From Novipirellula sp052161655 (lineage in GTDB: Bacteria; Planctomycetota; Planctomycetia; Pirellulales; Pirellulaceae): DNA of 64,000 nt. The position numbers and the translations under genes are program-made. The notes under the pieces are model-generated. The model saw only the letters and a program-made list of their open reading frames with translations, did not search any database and was not told the DNA's origin. The stretch lies in NCBI RefSeq assembly GCF_052161655.1, contig NZ_CP197418.1, forward strand, positions 1,364,001-1,428,000, given 5' to 3'. Numbering within the stretch: position 1 is the first letter of the stretch; each line of letters begins with the position of its first letter. Positions 36,755 to 44,849 of this stretch are shown here, in pieces.

Positions 36755-38464
36755 ATGGAACAAGCCAGCGCCCTTGTGCCTGCGATTCTGCTGCTGGTCA
36801 TCGGAATTCTTTCGATCGTGTTGACGCGGCGACTTGGGCTCAGTCCGATCGTGGGATACATGGTTGGCGGATTGTTGATCGGCGAACATGCGCTGGGATG
36901 GATCGTCGAGAGCCCGACAACGCATTTGTTGGCCGAACTGGGCGTGGTCTTTTTGCTGTTTGACATCGGATTGCATTTTTCGCTCCAGCATATTTGGGAC
37001 GCACGTCGTGACATCTTTGGGCTCGGCCCGATCCAAATCGTGCTTTGTGTGATCGCGTTTGCAGGGATCGCTTTGCTGTTCGGATTCTCGTTTGAAATCG
37101 CACTGCTTGTCGGTGGTGCACTCGCCCTGTCGTCGACTGCGGTGGTGCAGCCGACACTTCAGGAACGACGACAAAACAATTGTCCGGTGGGACGCACGGC
37201 GACCGCGGTGTTGATCCTGCAAGACGTGTTTGCGATCTTTCTGTTGATCCTGGCCGCATCGCTGCAACACGATTCTACGGGTGATGCCGCCCCAGGGCTG
37301 GCAGCAACCATTGGCTTGGCGGTCGCCAAGGGAACGATCGCATTTGGAATCGCGGTGCTCCTGGGCCGGTTTGCCATCCGCCGACTTTTTCACGTGATCT
37401 CACGTACGAAGAACGAAGAAATCTTTACCGCCATTTCGCTGCTGATCGTGTTGGCGATGGCAGCGGCAAGCGGTTGGGCGGGGCTTTCGCTCACGCTCGG
37501 TGCCTTTCTCGGAGGCATGATGCTTTCGGAAACGCCCTTTCGACATTTAATTCGAACCGAGGCGAAACCGTTTCGTGATTTGCTGCTAGCCTTCTTTTTT
37601 ATCGCGATTGGCATGTCGCTCGATTGGCATGTCTTGTTAACCGCTTGGTGGCAAATTTTGGTGTTTGTGGCCGTGATTGTCATGGTCAAAGCGGTTGCGA
37701 TCTCGTTGTCCGCACGTGTCGTGGGATGGTCGGTACCGGGGGCGATGCAACTCGGTTTTTTGTTGGCGCAAGGTAGTGAGTTTGTGTTCGTCATTTTGTC
37801 GATGCCGGCGGTCCGTTCGGCGTTTGGCGAATCATCTGTGAGCATCGTCTTTATTGGCGTCGCGATTTCGTTGGCGTTGACCCCGACGATCACCGAGTTT
37901 GGCAATCGATTAGCAAGATTCATTCGCAATCGACTGACCGCCCAGGTTCCGTCGTCAGAGACCACGCCGCTGGAAACGGTGGCTCCGGTGATTCTGTTTG
38001 GCATGAACGAATTTGGCCGTGCGGTGGCTGATGCACTCGAAGCGTTTCAAATCAGATACGAAGCGATTGAGAACGACTATGATCGGTTCACCGCGGCCAG
38101 TGTCGATGGTTACCAAGTGACGTACGGCGACCTGCACGATCTGCGTCTAGCCCAAACGATGTCGATGAATGAGCGATCGTCGATTGTGATTGCCGACGCC
38201 CGGCTTGACGTTTCGCAACAATTGATGCCGATTGTCCGCGAGCGGTTTCCGAATCTGACACGGTTTGTCTCCATCGAAGACCCGGCGCAGTCGGCTGCGT
38301 TTGAATCGATCGGGATGAATCCCGTCGTCAATCAGGGCGGCATCGTGGGTCTTTCGCTAGCCCAAGCGGTGCTAGAATCACAAGGCGTTGACGAAGGGAA
38401 AATCGATGATTGGCTGACGCGACGGCGTCAGGAGTCGGAGCTTGAAGCGACAACGATTTCGTAG
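36755..38464 (+). CDS. CPA2 cation:proton antiporter with RCK/TrkA-N domain (KefB-like)
   Basis: About 569 residues. Roughly twelve membrane helices fill the first 385 residues; SSTAVV (about 128) and the GLSLTLGAFLGGMMLS stretch (about 250) are CPA2 hallmarks. After a linker, VAPVILFGMNEFGRAVADAL (about 408) is a TrkA-N Rossmann start, although the usual GxGxxG is changed to FGMNEFG, so nucleotide binding may differ. It probably exchanges K+ or Na+ for H+. The start at 36755 (MEQASALVPAIL) has GGAAGG upstream; frame extension to 36665 has no membrane character. Confidence 0.88.
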   Translation: MEQASALVPAILLLVIGILSIVLTRRLGLSPIVGYMVGGLLIGEHALGWIVESPTTHLLAELGVVFLLFDIGLHFSLQHIWDARRDIFGLGPIQIVLCVIAFAGIALLFGFSFEIALLVGGALALSSTAVVQPTLQERRQNNCPVGRTATAVLILQDVFAIFLLILAASLQHDSTGDAAPGLAATIGLAVAKGTIAFGIAVLLGRFAIRRLFHVISRTKNEEIFTAISLLIVLAMAAASGWAGLSLTLGAFLGGMMLSETPFRHLIRTEAKPFRDLLLAFFFIAIGMSLDWHVLLTAWWQILVFVAVIVMVKAVAISLSARVVGWSVPGAMQLGFLLAQGSEFVFVILSMPAVRSAFGESSVSIVFIGVAISLALTPTITEFGNRLARFIRNRLTAQVPSSETTPLETVAPVILFGMNEFGRAVADALEAFQIRYEAIENDYDRFTAASVDGYQVTYGDLHDLRLAQTMSMNERSSIVIADARLDVSQQLMPIVRERFPNLTRFVSIEDPAQSAAFESIGMNPVVNQGGIVGLSLAQAVLESQGVDEGKIDDWLTRRRQESELEATTIS

Positions 38465-38528
38465 GTTTAGGACATTGAGCCAACGCCCCATCCGCTGATT
38501 CTGAAACCAAGACGCAATCCTTTTCTAG

Positions 38529-38592
38529 GCTGACGCAGGCCTCTTTTAGGAAGACGCGGGCCTCTTTTGCGCTGACGCGGACATCCTCTTCT
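38529..38592. repeat. Three imperfect 21-bp tandem repeats
   Basis: GCTGACGCAGGCCTCTTTTA, GAAGACGCGGGCCTCTTTTG and GCTGACGCGGACATCCTCTT follow one another, about 100 bp before the LysR gene. Could be regulator-binding sites or slippage product. Confidence 0.5.
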
Positions 38593-38684
38593 CGACTTTC
38601 GGGTTAAATCGCATATCATGGGGTGGCTAGACCCCCATTCCGGGGATTCTGAGTGGATAGGCGGTGCTCGAATCGGTGGAATAG

Positions 38685-39602
38685 ATGAGTCAACGTGACC
38701 CGGTGCATGTGGATGAACTGAATATCCAACAACTTAGGACGCTGTGCGTCGTGGTGGATCTTGGCAGCTATTCCGCCGCATCCCAAGCGATGGGGCTCTC
38801 CACTCCTTCACTGTGGGCCAGGATTCGTGCACTGGAGACTTGTTACGGCGCAACGTTGTTTCACAAACGAGGCCGCCGGATCCTGGCTACGCCGGAGGCG
38901 ATTCGACTTTGCGAGGCCGTCCGACCCCTCATCGCCGGATTGGAATCAACGTTCGAACTCGTCGGCCCGGCTGCGCAGGCGCGGCCGCAACGGATCACGT
39001 TGTTGACCGGGATTCGCATGGCGTTGGAGGAACTTTGCCCCGTGCTGACCGATTTCTGTGATCGGCATCCGCAGATCACGCTGTGTTGGCAACACGCAGG
39101 TAACCAAACTGCTCAAGAAATGTTGGTGGCGAATGAGGCGGATATGGCGGTCATGCTGGAACCTTCTGCTGCTCAGCGGCATCGCCAAGTCACAATCGAG
39201 CACGCCTACGAGATCGAATACCTCGCGGTCATGCCGCTGGGCCATCCGTTGGCGGAATCGGCGATGCGTTGGACTGACTTGGTCGCCTATCCGTTGATCA
39301 CGGGAAACACAGGTGCGTTCGTGCGAATCGCACTCGATAGTGCACTCGCACAACGGGACCTCTCCGAAAAGTATCGAGTGCGGGTCGAGACCGACAATAG
39401 TGCGGTGACGATCGCATGCGTCCGAGCCGGACTCGGTATTGGTGTTATCGCCGGTCGCATTGACGGTGCCCTGCTGAGTGGATTGTGCTTCCGCTCGCTG
39501 CGTCACACACTCGGCACCGCCCGCGTCGCCGTCGCATGGAAACGCGGTGTGATCTTGCCCGAACTGCTAAGCGAACTCAAGCAAGCGATCTGCACCGCGT
39601 AG
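38685..39602 (+). CDS. LysR-type transcriptional regulator
   Basis: 305 residues. N-terminal winged HTH (LNIQQLRTLCVVVDLGSYSA, then AASQAMGLSTPSLWARIRAL), then a co-inducer-binding domain with the two-lobed periplasmic-binding fold (ITLLTGIRMALEEL... to RVAVAWKRG). The Ser/Arg pattern in the second helix departs from consensus (LWARIRALE for VSRQIRRLE) but the fold is clear. Target genes are unknown; there is no divergent partner, since the upstream antiporter runs in the same direction. Confidence 0.9.
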   Translation: MSQRDPVHVDELNIQQLRTLCVVVDLGSYSAASQAMGLSTPSLWARIRALETCYGATLFHKRGRRILATPEAIRLCEAVRPLIAGLESTFELVGPAAQARPQRITLLTGIRMALEELCPVLTDFCDRHPQITLCWQHAGNQTAQEMLVANEADMAVMLEPSAAQRHRQVTIEHAYEIEYLAVMPLGHPLAESAMRWTDLVAYPLITGNTGAFVRIALDSALAQRDLSEKYRVRVETDNSAVTIACVRAGLGIGVIAGRIDGALLSGLCFRSLRHTLGTARVAVAWKRGVILPELLSELKQAICTA

Positions 39603-39618
39603 GCGAATTTGAAGCCGA

Positions 39619-39813
39619 TCAGATCTGACCGCCAGGTTTTCGTTCTTTGGATGCTTTCTCGTCTTCGAGACGTGTCTTCTCGACTTCGGCTTCATAGGCT
39701 TCGATATCTGACTGCGAAACTTTGATTGCGGTGTCGCGAGGACCTCCACATCCAACGATGGGAGAGACAGCCAGGACAGCGACAAGCAGGAAAAGTGAAA
39801 AATTACGGTTCAT
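39619..39813 (-). CDS. Small lipoprotein
   Basis: About 64 residues: MNRNFSLFLLVAVLAVSPIV then a Gly-Cys lipobox (IVGC at about 21-24) and a charged tail rich in Glu/Lys (EAYEAEVEKTRLEDEKASKE). This pattern, a tiny lipoprotein directly behind a DUF1559 gene, is common in planctomycetes. The ATG at 39813 is chosen because the signal begins there. Probably co-transcribed with the DUF1559 gene. Confidence 0.75.
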   Translation of the reverse strand: MNRNFSLFLLVAVLAVSPIVGCGGPRDTAIKVSQSDIEAYEAEVEKTRLEDEKASKERKPGGQI

Positions 39814-39935
39814 AGCGTTGTATTGATTCCATGCAGGATAGGTGGGGTTGGAACAGATTCTCAAAAAGCAACGCCGGAGCCATAGCCCAGGCGTTGCTTG
39901 ATCTCGTCAGTAAGCGTTTAGCTTTGAATTCGCGG

Positions 39936-41147
39936 TTAGAATTCAGTGTTGATCACTTCCTTGTTGGCGCGTGTTCCCAACGCTCCCCACAAACCATACG
40001 GACTTTGTGATCCGGCGGGTGGGCCCAATATCGCTAGAGCAACCGAAGAGCTATTGAGATTTAATCCGGGATTGCCCGTGGTACTTTCCCCCGCTTCGAT
40101 CGAGTCGGTGATGAATTTAACCGCGCCGTCGGACATCAATACGTGAGCACCGCCCTGGTGTCGACTGCTCGCTGAACCGGCGGCGGTATTGTAGACCGCA
40201 TTGGTGGCACAAAGCTCGGTGTTGGGCGGCAGGATCGTAAACATGATTCCCATGGTTGGCGCCGTTTGAGCCCACGAGTAGCCTCGGCCATAAATGGAAC
40301 TCAATTGAGTCCCCGTGATACCCGTGCTTTTCCAGAACTGGGGACGCAGTGGATCGATGTCACCGCGACAATAGAGCGGGTTATCCGCAAGATTGCCGGT
40401 CGCCCCACCCTTGTTGTAACCGCGAGTTCGAATGTCGTTGTCGCCGAGGTCGCTCGCGATTTCGCCCATCATGATCGTGTTCGCGGTTCCGTCGAGGATA
40501 TCGCGAAAACCAGTTTTCATGTGCGTCATGAAAACACCGCGAAGATCCGCTTGAGCGTTGATGGATCGCCATTGGGAAATGTTGGCCAAGTTCGCATTGT
40601 CTCGGTTTCCGACCAACACCGAGCCGCTGACGACCGAGTCGCCCAGACACGCTACATAGTTCGTACGTCCCAACGCAGGCAAACCGACGCCAGGATCACT
40701 CGGGCAACGAAACCCTGCTACTTCGGTCATCCAAGGAACGTAGTTGATGTTCTCGGGACTGGGGCCCATCGCAGGCCAAGTTCCGCCGACGATGCTTGGG
40801 TTACTGATTTGCTCCCACAGTGCTTGCTGCTCGACGAACGGAGTGAGCCCCACCAGGACGCTCAATCGCAGCACGTTCGTATTCAACGACGACGCGGCTG
40901 TAAAACTCGCTCCCGTCGGTGCCACGGTGCCCGATCCATGAATTGGCAACTGATTGAATGCGGCGGCATAGTTATGCATTCCTAAGCCGATCTGCTTAAA
41001 GTTGTTGCTGCAACTCATTCGGCGAGCCGCTTCGCGTGCCGCTTGCACGGCTGGCAACAGCAATCCCACCAACACGCCGATGATGGCGATCACAACCAGC
41101 AATTCCACCAGCGTGAAAGCTGGACGTCGATGATAGTTCTTAATCAT
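39936..41147 (-). CDS. DUF1559 prepilin-like protein
   Basis: About 403 residues. A type IV pilin/pseudopilin-type N-terminus: basic leader, then cleavage context PAFTLVELLVVIAIIGVLVG with Glu+5, followed by LLPAVQAAREAARRMSCSNN. The DUF1559 body ends with the family's H-x-G-G-A-H-V-L-M-x-D-G segment (RHQGGAHVLMSDGAVKF), present in nearly all members. Planctomycetes carry tens to hundreds of paralogues, likely processed by prepilin peptidase; role unknown. Confidence 0.92.
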   Translation of the reverse strand: MIKNYHRRPAFTLVELLVVIAIIGVLVGLLLPAVQAAREAARRMSCSNNFKQIGLGMHNYAAAFNQLPIHGSGTVAPTGASFTAASSLNTNVLRLSVLVGLTPFVEQQALWEQISNPSIVGGTWPAMGPSPENINYVPWMTEVAGFRCPSDPGVGLPALGRTNYVACLGDSVVSGSVLVGNRDNANLANISQWRSINAQADLRGVFMTHMKTGFRDILDGTANTIMMGEIASDLGDNDIRTRGYNKGGATGNLADNPLYCRGDIDPLRPQFWKSTGITGTQLSSIYGRGYSWAQTAPTMGIMFTILPPNTELCATNAVYNTAAGSASSRHQGGAHVLMSDGAVKFITDSIEAGESTTGNPGLNLNSSSVALAILGPPAGSQSPYGLWGALGTRANKEVINTEF

Positions 41148-41475
41148 TCTATTACTGACTCCGAGTAAAGCGACGAGGATGAAAAAAAGGTGGATAGGCG
41201 TCCCGTCGCGGCCAACCCGACCTATGAAAACCAACCTCTCAGCTTTGAGGGTTACCCGCCGATTGCGATTTCTGCGTTATCGTTTCCGACCGTGACGCTT
41301 CGCTGATTGGCGGGGCTGTTTCCCTTTTTTGCTGCAGTAGGGTTACATTACCCGTCTTAAGGATTCTTGAAAATCAAATATTTTGGAAAGTTCGTTAGCC
41401 CCACGCTAAGTGTTAGCCTCGCAGTTCTCGCGGCGGCGTAAGAGAGCGTCCGGCCTGGAATATTCACAAACCGAC

Positions 41476-41521
41476 GCGTCAGCGGGGGAATCTCGATCTT
41501 GTTTCGGTCCCTCGCTGACGC
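41476..41521. repeat. Palindromic repeat, family J
   Basis: GCGTCAGCGGGGGAA faces TCCCTCGCTGACGC across a short loop; strong stem-loop. Confidence 0.7.
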
Positions 41522-41541
41522 TTTTTGAAGTTGCGTTTTTA

Positions 41542-41678
41542 GTAGGCCGGATCAAGCAAACGGCGTAAATGCCGGATCGTCGGACGCAATTGAGAATTTC
41601 ATATTGGTCCGAGCCTCATTTGAAAAGGCTACCGTTTGCGCCGATCCGGCATGATCCTGCGTCTTTGATCCGGCCTAC
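41542..41678. repeat. Palindromic repeat pair, family K
   Basis: Starts GTAGGCCGGATCAAG and ends CTTTGATCCGGCCTAC, with inner half-sites (AAACGGCGTAAATGCCGGAT; GTTTGCGCCGATCCGGCAT). Outer and inner arms form a nested structure. Confidence 0.7.
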
Positions 41679-41876
41679 AACTCGCCCGCAAATACAACGT
41701 CGCATGTCAAAAATCACGCGTCGGGTTTCGGCGATCCTCGCGAATGCTATTGGATCCAGCGGTGGGCTTTGCTACACCTCCAGCTCGGATCGTTTTTACC
41801 CGCGTAGCTCTTTCCCCCGCTCCATCGAGAAATATTGCCACGTGAACGTCATCGCTCGCGCTAGGGATTAGACGCC

Positions 41877-43499
41877 ATGAATCTCTTTTTTCTTATGTTG
41901 CGGTCGTCATGGAAGGCGAGTCTGGCGTCGGTCGTCCTGGGTGGCGCTAGCGGTATGGCCACGCTGGGGCTAATCACGCTGATCCACAAGTCATTTAGTG
42001 CTCAGGAAACGCAGTCCGCAGTTCTGCCAGCTCTGTTCGTCGCAGCATGCGTTGCAGTCTTGGTCCTACAAGTCGTATCGAAGTGCATTCTGACGCGATT
42101 GTCGCAATCCACTGCCGCACGGTTGCAATTCGAATTATGCAATCGAATTATGGCGGCACCCTTGCCGGAACTCGAACGCGTGGGCCCTCATCGCTTGCTC
42201 GGAATGTTGCAAGGTGATGTGGGAGCGATCACGGGGGCGCTATCAAACTTTCCTTCGGTCTGTGCCAGCGCAATGGTATTGGTCAGCGGAATCGGTTACC
42301 TCGCGAGTCTTTCGATTCCCTTGGCGGCTTGTACTGTGTTCATGGCATCGATGGCGGTCGCAAGTTATTTAACAGGACTACATTGGGCAAACTATCATTT
42401 GCGTCAAGCCCGCGAAGATCGCGACGAAGTTAGCAAGCAGCTGCAAGCGATGGTTTTTGGCATCAAGGAATTGAAAGCCAACAACCGTCGCTGCGTCGAT
42501 TTTATTTATGACGTTCTGTTGCCTGCCGATACGTCGATGCGAGAACGCTTGATCAAGGGAACTGACATCCTCGGCGGCGCACACACTTGGGGACGGCTTT
42601 CACTGTTCATTGGTATTGGATTGTTGCTGTTCGTTTGGCCCCGGATCGCAACCGTCACTCCTGAAACTTTGATGGGCTATACATTAACAATTTTGTATCT
42701 GACCAGTCCGCTGGACAGCATTCTTGGTTGGTTGCCGGCGCTCAATCACGCTGCGATTTCACTAAGCAAGATCAATGCTCTCGGGCTGATGATTGACCCC
42801 GCGCTTGCACCGCCAGTCGCTGCTACCGAGACTGGGTTTCGCTCCATCGCACTGGAGGGTGTCTCGTACACCTATCATTCGCCCAACGAGGATGAAGAGG
42901 GGTTCCATTTGGGGCCAGTCGATTTGCAGGTTTCACCTGGCGAAGTGCTGTTCATTGTCGGCGGCAATGGAAGCGGCAAGACCACGCTGGCCAAGATCTT
43001 CACGGGCCTGTACACGCCGCATTCGGGTGCCATTCGCGTGGACAACCAGATTATCGACGAATCCGCCATGGGCGATTACCGGCAACTGTTCTCATCCGTC
43101 TTTGTTGAAGGACATTTGTTCGATCGCTTGATGGGAATCGATCCAAATCCGATGCTCTTGCGACACTGGACAAAACTTTTGGGAATCGAAGACAAGGTTG
43201 ATTTTGAGACGGGGCGGCTGAAGACACATAAACTTTCTCGAGGCCAACACAAACGCTTGGCGATGCTCGTCGCTTGCATGGACCAGAGACCGGTGTTTGT
43301 GTTTGACGAATGGGCTGCGGAACAGGATCCAACGTTTAAAGATGTCTTTTACCGCGAGATCGTTCCCGAATTGACTAGAAATGGACGAGCAGTGGTGGCG
43401 ATTACGCACGATGATCGCTACTTCTTTGCGGCCGATCGCGTCGTCAAACTGGTCGATGGCCAAGTCGATCGAGAACGTAAGCAAAGGATCGCGGCATGA
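41877..43499 (+). CDS. Cyclic-peptide-type ABC exporter (SyrD/PvdE-like)
   Basis: 540 residues: one six-helix membrane domain (about 1-310) fused to one ATPase domain. Walker A is GGNGSGKTT (about 361-369), the signature is LSRGQHKRLA (about 451) in the SyrD/PvdE variant form, and Walker B is PVFVFDEWAAEQDP (about 470), with FDEWAA typical of this family. These half-transporters move lipopeptides, siderophore precursors and other nonribosomal peptides across the inner membrane. Its end overlaps the adaptor gene (ATGA at 43496), so it forms an operon with the two downstream genes. Confidence 0.88.
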   Translation: MNLFFLMLRSSWKASLASVVLGGASGMATLGLITLIHKSFSAQETQSAVLPALFVAACVAVLVLQVVSKCILTRLSQSTAARLQFELCNRIMAAPLPELERVGPHRLLGMLQGDVGAITGALSNFPSVCASAMVLVSGIGYLASLSIPLAACTVFMASMAVASYLTGLHWANYHLRQAREDRDEVSKQLQAMVFGIKELKANNRRCVDFIYDVLLPADTSMRERLIKGTDILGGAHTWGRLSLFIGIGLLLFVWPRIATVTPETLMGYTLTILYLTSPLDSILGWLPALNHAAISLSKINALGLMIDPALAPPVAATETGFRSIALEGVSYTYHSPNEDEEGFHLGPVDLQVSPGEVLFIVGGNGSGKTTLAKIFTGLYTPHSGAIRVDNQIIDESAMGDYRQLFSSVFVEGHLFDRLMGIDPNPMLLRHWTKLLGIEDKVDFETGRLKTHKLSRGQHKRLAMLVACMDQRPVFVFDEWAAEQDPTFKDVFYREIVPELTRNGRAVVAITHDDRYFFAADRVVKLVDGQVDRERKQRIAA

Positions 43500-44758
43500 G
43501 TCAACCCAGAAGAAAAAAGTCGTTGTTATTTCGCCTCGTTGTCGCCTTCATGGTGACCGGATGCGTGCTGGTTGCGGTGGTGACTTGGCGGTTGATAAGT
43601 GTTCGCGACCAGCTTCCCGAACTGCGAACGGTGAATCTGGAGCGACGCGATCTCGTCATCACCGTTGGCACAACGGGGACGATCGAGCCCAAAGAAGTGG
43701 TTCAAGTGGGCCCCGATGTTGCCGGGAAAATCGTGCAGTTTGGCACCGAAGTCAGCAGCCCAGAAAAGTCGATTGGCGTGGGCTCGAGGGTCAAAAAAGG
43801 CACCGTACTATTCGAACTGGATCCTCAGCAATACGAGATTGCGTTACAAAAAGCCAAGGCGGCCTACCGTTTAGCCGAAGCGGACATCGTTCGTTTGCAG
43901 GCTCAACTCGAACAAGCACGTCGTACGCTGCAGCGAGCCGATCGACTTCGCGAAACGAACGCGCAAAGCGACTATGACGATATCCTGACGGCCAATGAAA
44001 TGGCAGCGGCTCAGTTGGCGGTGGGGCAAGCAAAACTTGACCAAGTCGCGGCGGAGGTGAATCACGCCCAGATCAATTTGTCCAACACAACGGTTCGCTC
44101 TCCGATTGACGGAGTGGTCATTGATCGACGAGCCAATCTTGGCCAATACGTTAACGTGGGACATCCCGGTCTGTTTTTACTGGCCAAGGATCTCGACCAA
44201 ATGAGGATTCGTGCTTCGGTTAGTGAAAGTGACATTGGCAAAGTCCGCCTGGGGCAACCGGCGACCTTTACCGTCGATGCCTATCGCGATCATGAGATGA
44301 CCGGACGCGTCGAAGAGATTTTGCTCAACGCTCGCATGCACGGCAACTTTGTCACTTATGACGTGATTGTCGCGATTGATCCACCCGATGTCGATCTGTT
44401 ACCGCACATGACAACGGATGTCGAATTTGAAATTATACGACGAAATCAAGCATGGTTGGTGCCTACTGGCGCGCTGCAGTGGTGGCCAGGAGCGGAACAA
44501 ATGGAGCATGCCACCGATACCGATTCATTGGCGTCAAGCGAGGATCCCAATGGCCCCAGCGAAGGCGAGTCCGCCTATGTATGGGTGCCAGGGGAAAACG
44601 GAAAAGTGCGTCCTTTGTCAGTTCGCGTTGGCATCGATGATGGTGTGCAAACGGAGGTCGTTGGTGACGGATTCGAAGAAGCTTTGCCAGTCGTGGTGGG
44701 AGTCGTGAAACGCACCACGTTGGCGAGAATTATTCCTACAGCAAAAACACTGCGGTAA
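43496..44758 (+). CDS. Periplasmic adaptor protein (HlyD/MacA family)
   Basis: 420 residues, N-terminal membrane anchor (about 11-32), lipoyl half-motif (LVITVGTTGTIEPKEVVQVG), long coiled-coil hairpin (about 115-185) and the second lipoyl half (RSPIDGVVIDRRANLGQYVN), then beta-barrel and membrane-proximal domains. An inserted loop (about 325-360) is rich in acidic and Ser residues. It would bridge the MacB-like permease and an outer-membrane TolC-like channel. Confidence 0.88.
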   Translation: MSQPRRKKSLLFRLVVAFMVTGCVLVAVVTWRLISVRDQLPELRTVNLERRDLVITVGTTGTIEPKEVVQVGPDVAGKIVQFGTEVSSPEKSIGVGSRVKKGTVLFELDPQQYEIALQKAKAAYRLAEADIVRLQAQLEQARRTLQRADRLRETNAQSDYDDILTANEMAAAQLAVGQAKLDQVAAEVNHAQINLSNTTVRSPIDGVVIDRRANLGQYVNVGHPGLFLLAKDLDQMRIRASVSESDIGKVRLGQPATFTVDAYRDHEMTGRVEEILLNARMHGNFVTYDVIVAIDPPDVDLLPHMTTDVEFEIIRRNQAWLVPTGALQWWPGAEQMEHATDTDSLASSEDPNGPSEGESAYVWVPGENGKVRPLSVRVGIDDGVQTEVVGDGFEEALPVVVGVVKRTTLARIIPTAKTLR

Positions 44759-44766
44759 CGTTCCCT

Positions 44767-44820
44767 GTAGTGGATCTTGCTAAAGATCCCTTGTGAAGGA
44801 TCTTTGGCAAGATCCACTAC
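44767..44820. repeat. Palindromic repeat, family E, in the macA-macB gap
   Basis: GTAGTGGATCTTGCTAAAG.. and its inverse ..CTTTGGCAAGATCCACTAC with about 23-nt arms and an 8-nt loop. It lies between adaptor and ATPase/permease genes of one operon, so it may reduce read-through or stabilise the upstream mRNA. Confidence 0.8.
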
Positions 44821-44849
44821 TCGTATCAAACCCACTCGGAGTCCCACGC

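Larger units (their letters stand above)
41148..41876. other. Intergenic stretch upstream of the exporter operon
   Basis: About 730 bp. Holds two palindromic repeats: 41476-41521 (GCGTCAGCG..CGCTGACGC) and 41542-41678 (GTAGGCCGGATC..GATCCGGCCTAC). The exporter promoter should be between 41680 and 41876. No gene seen. Confidence 0.5.

Noticed and set aside
36545..37393. 282-codon minus-strand frame
   Set aside because: Gln/Arg/His/Lys-rich composition typical of antisense reading of membrane-protein codons; it overlaps the CPA2 antiporter start.
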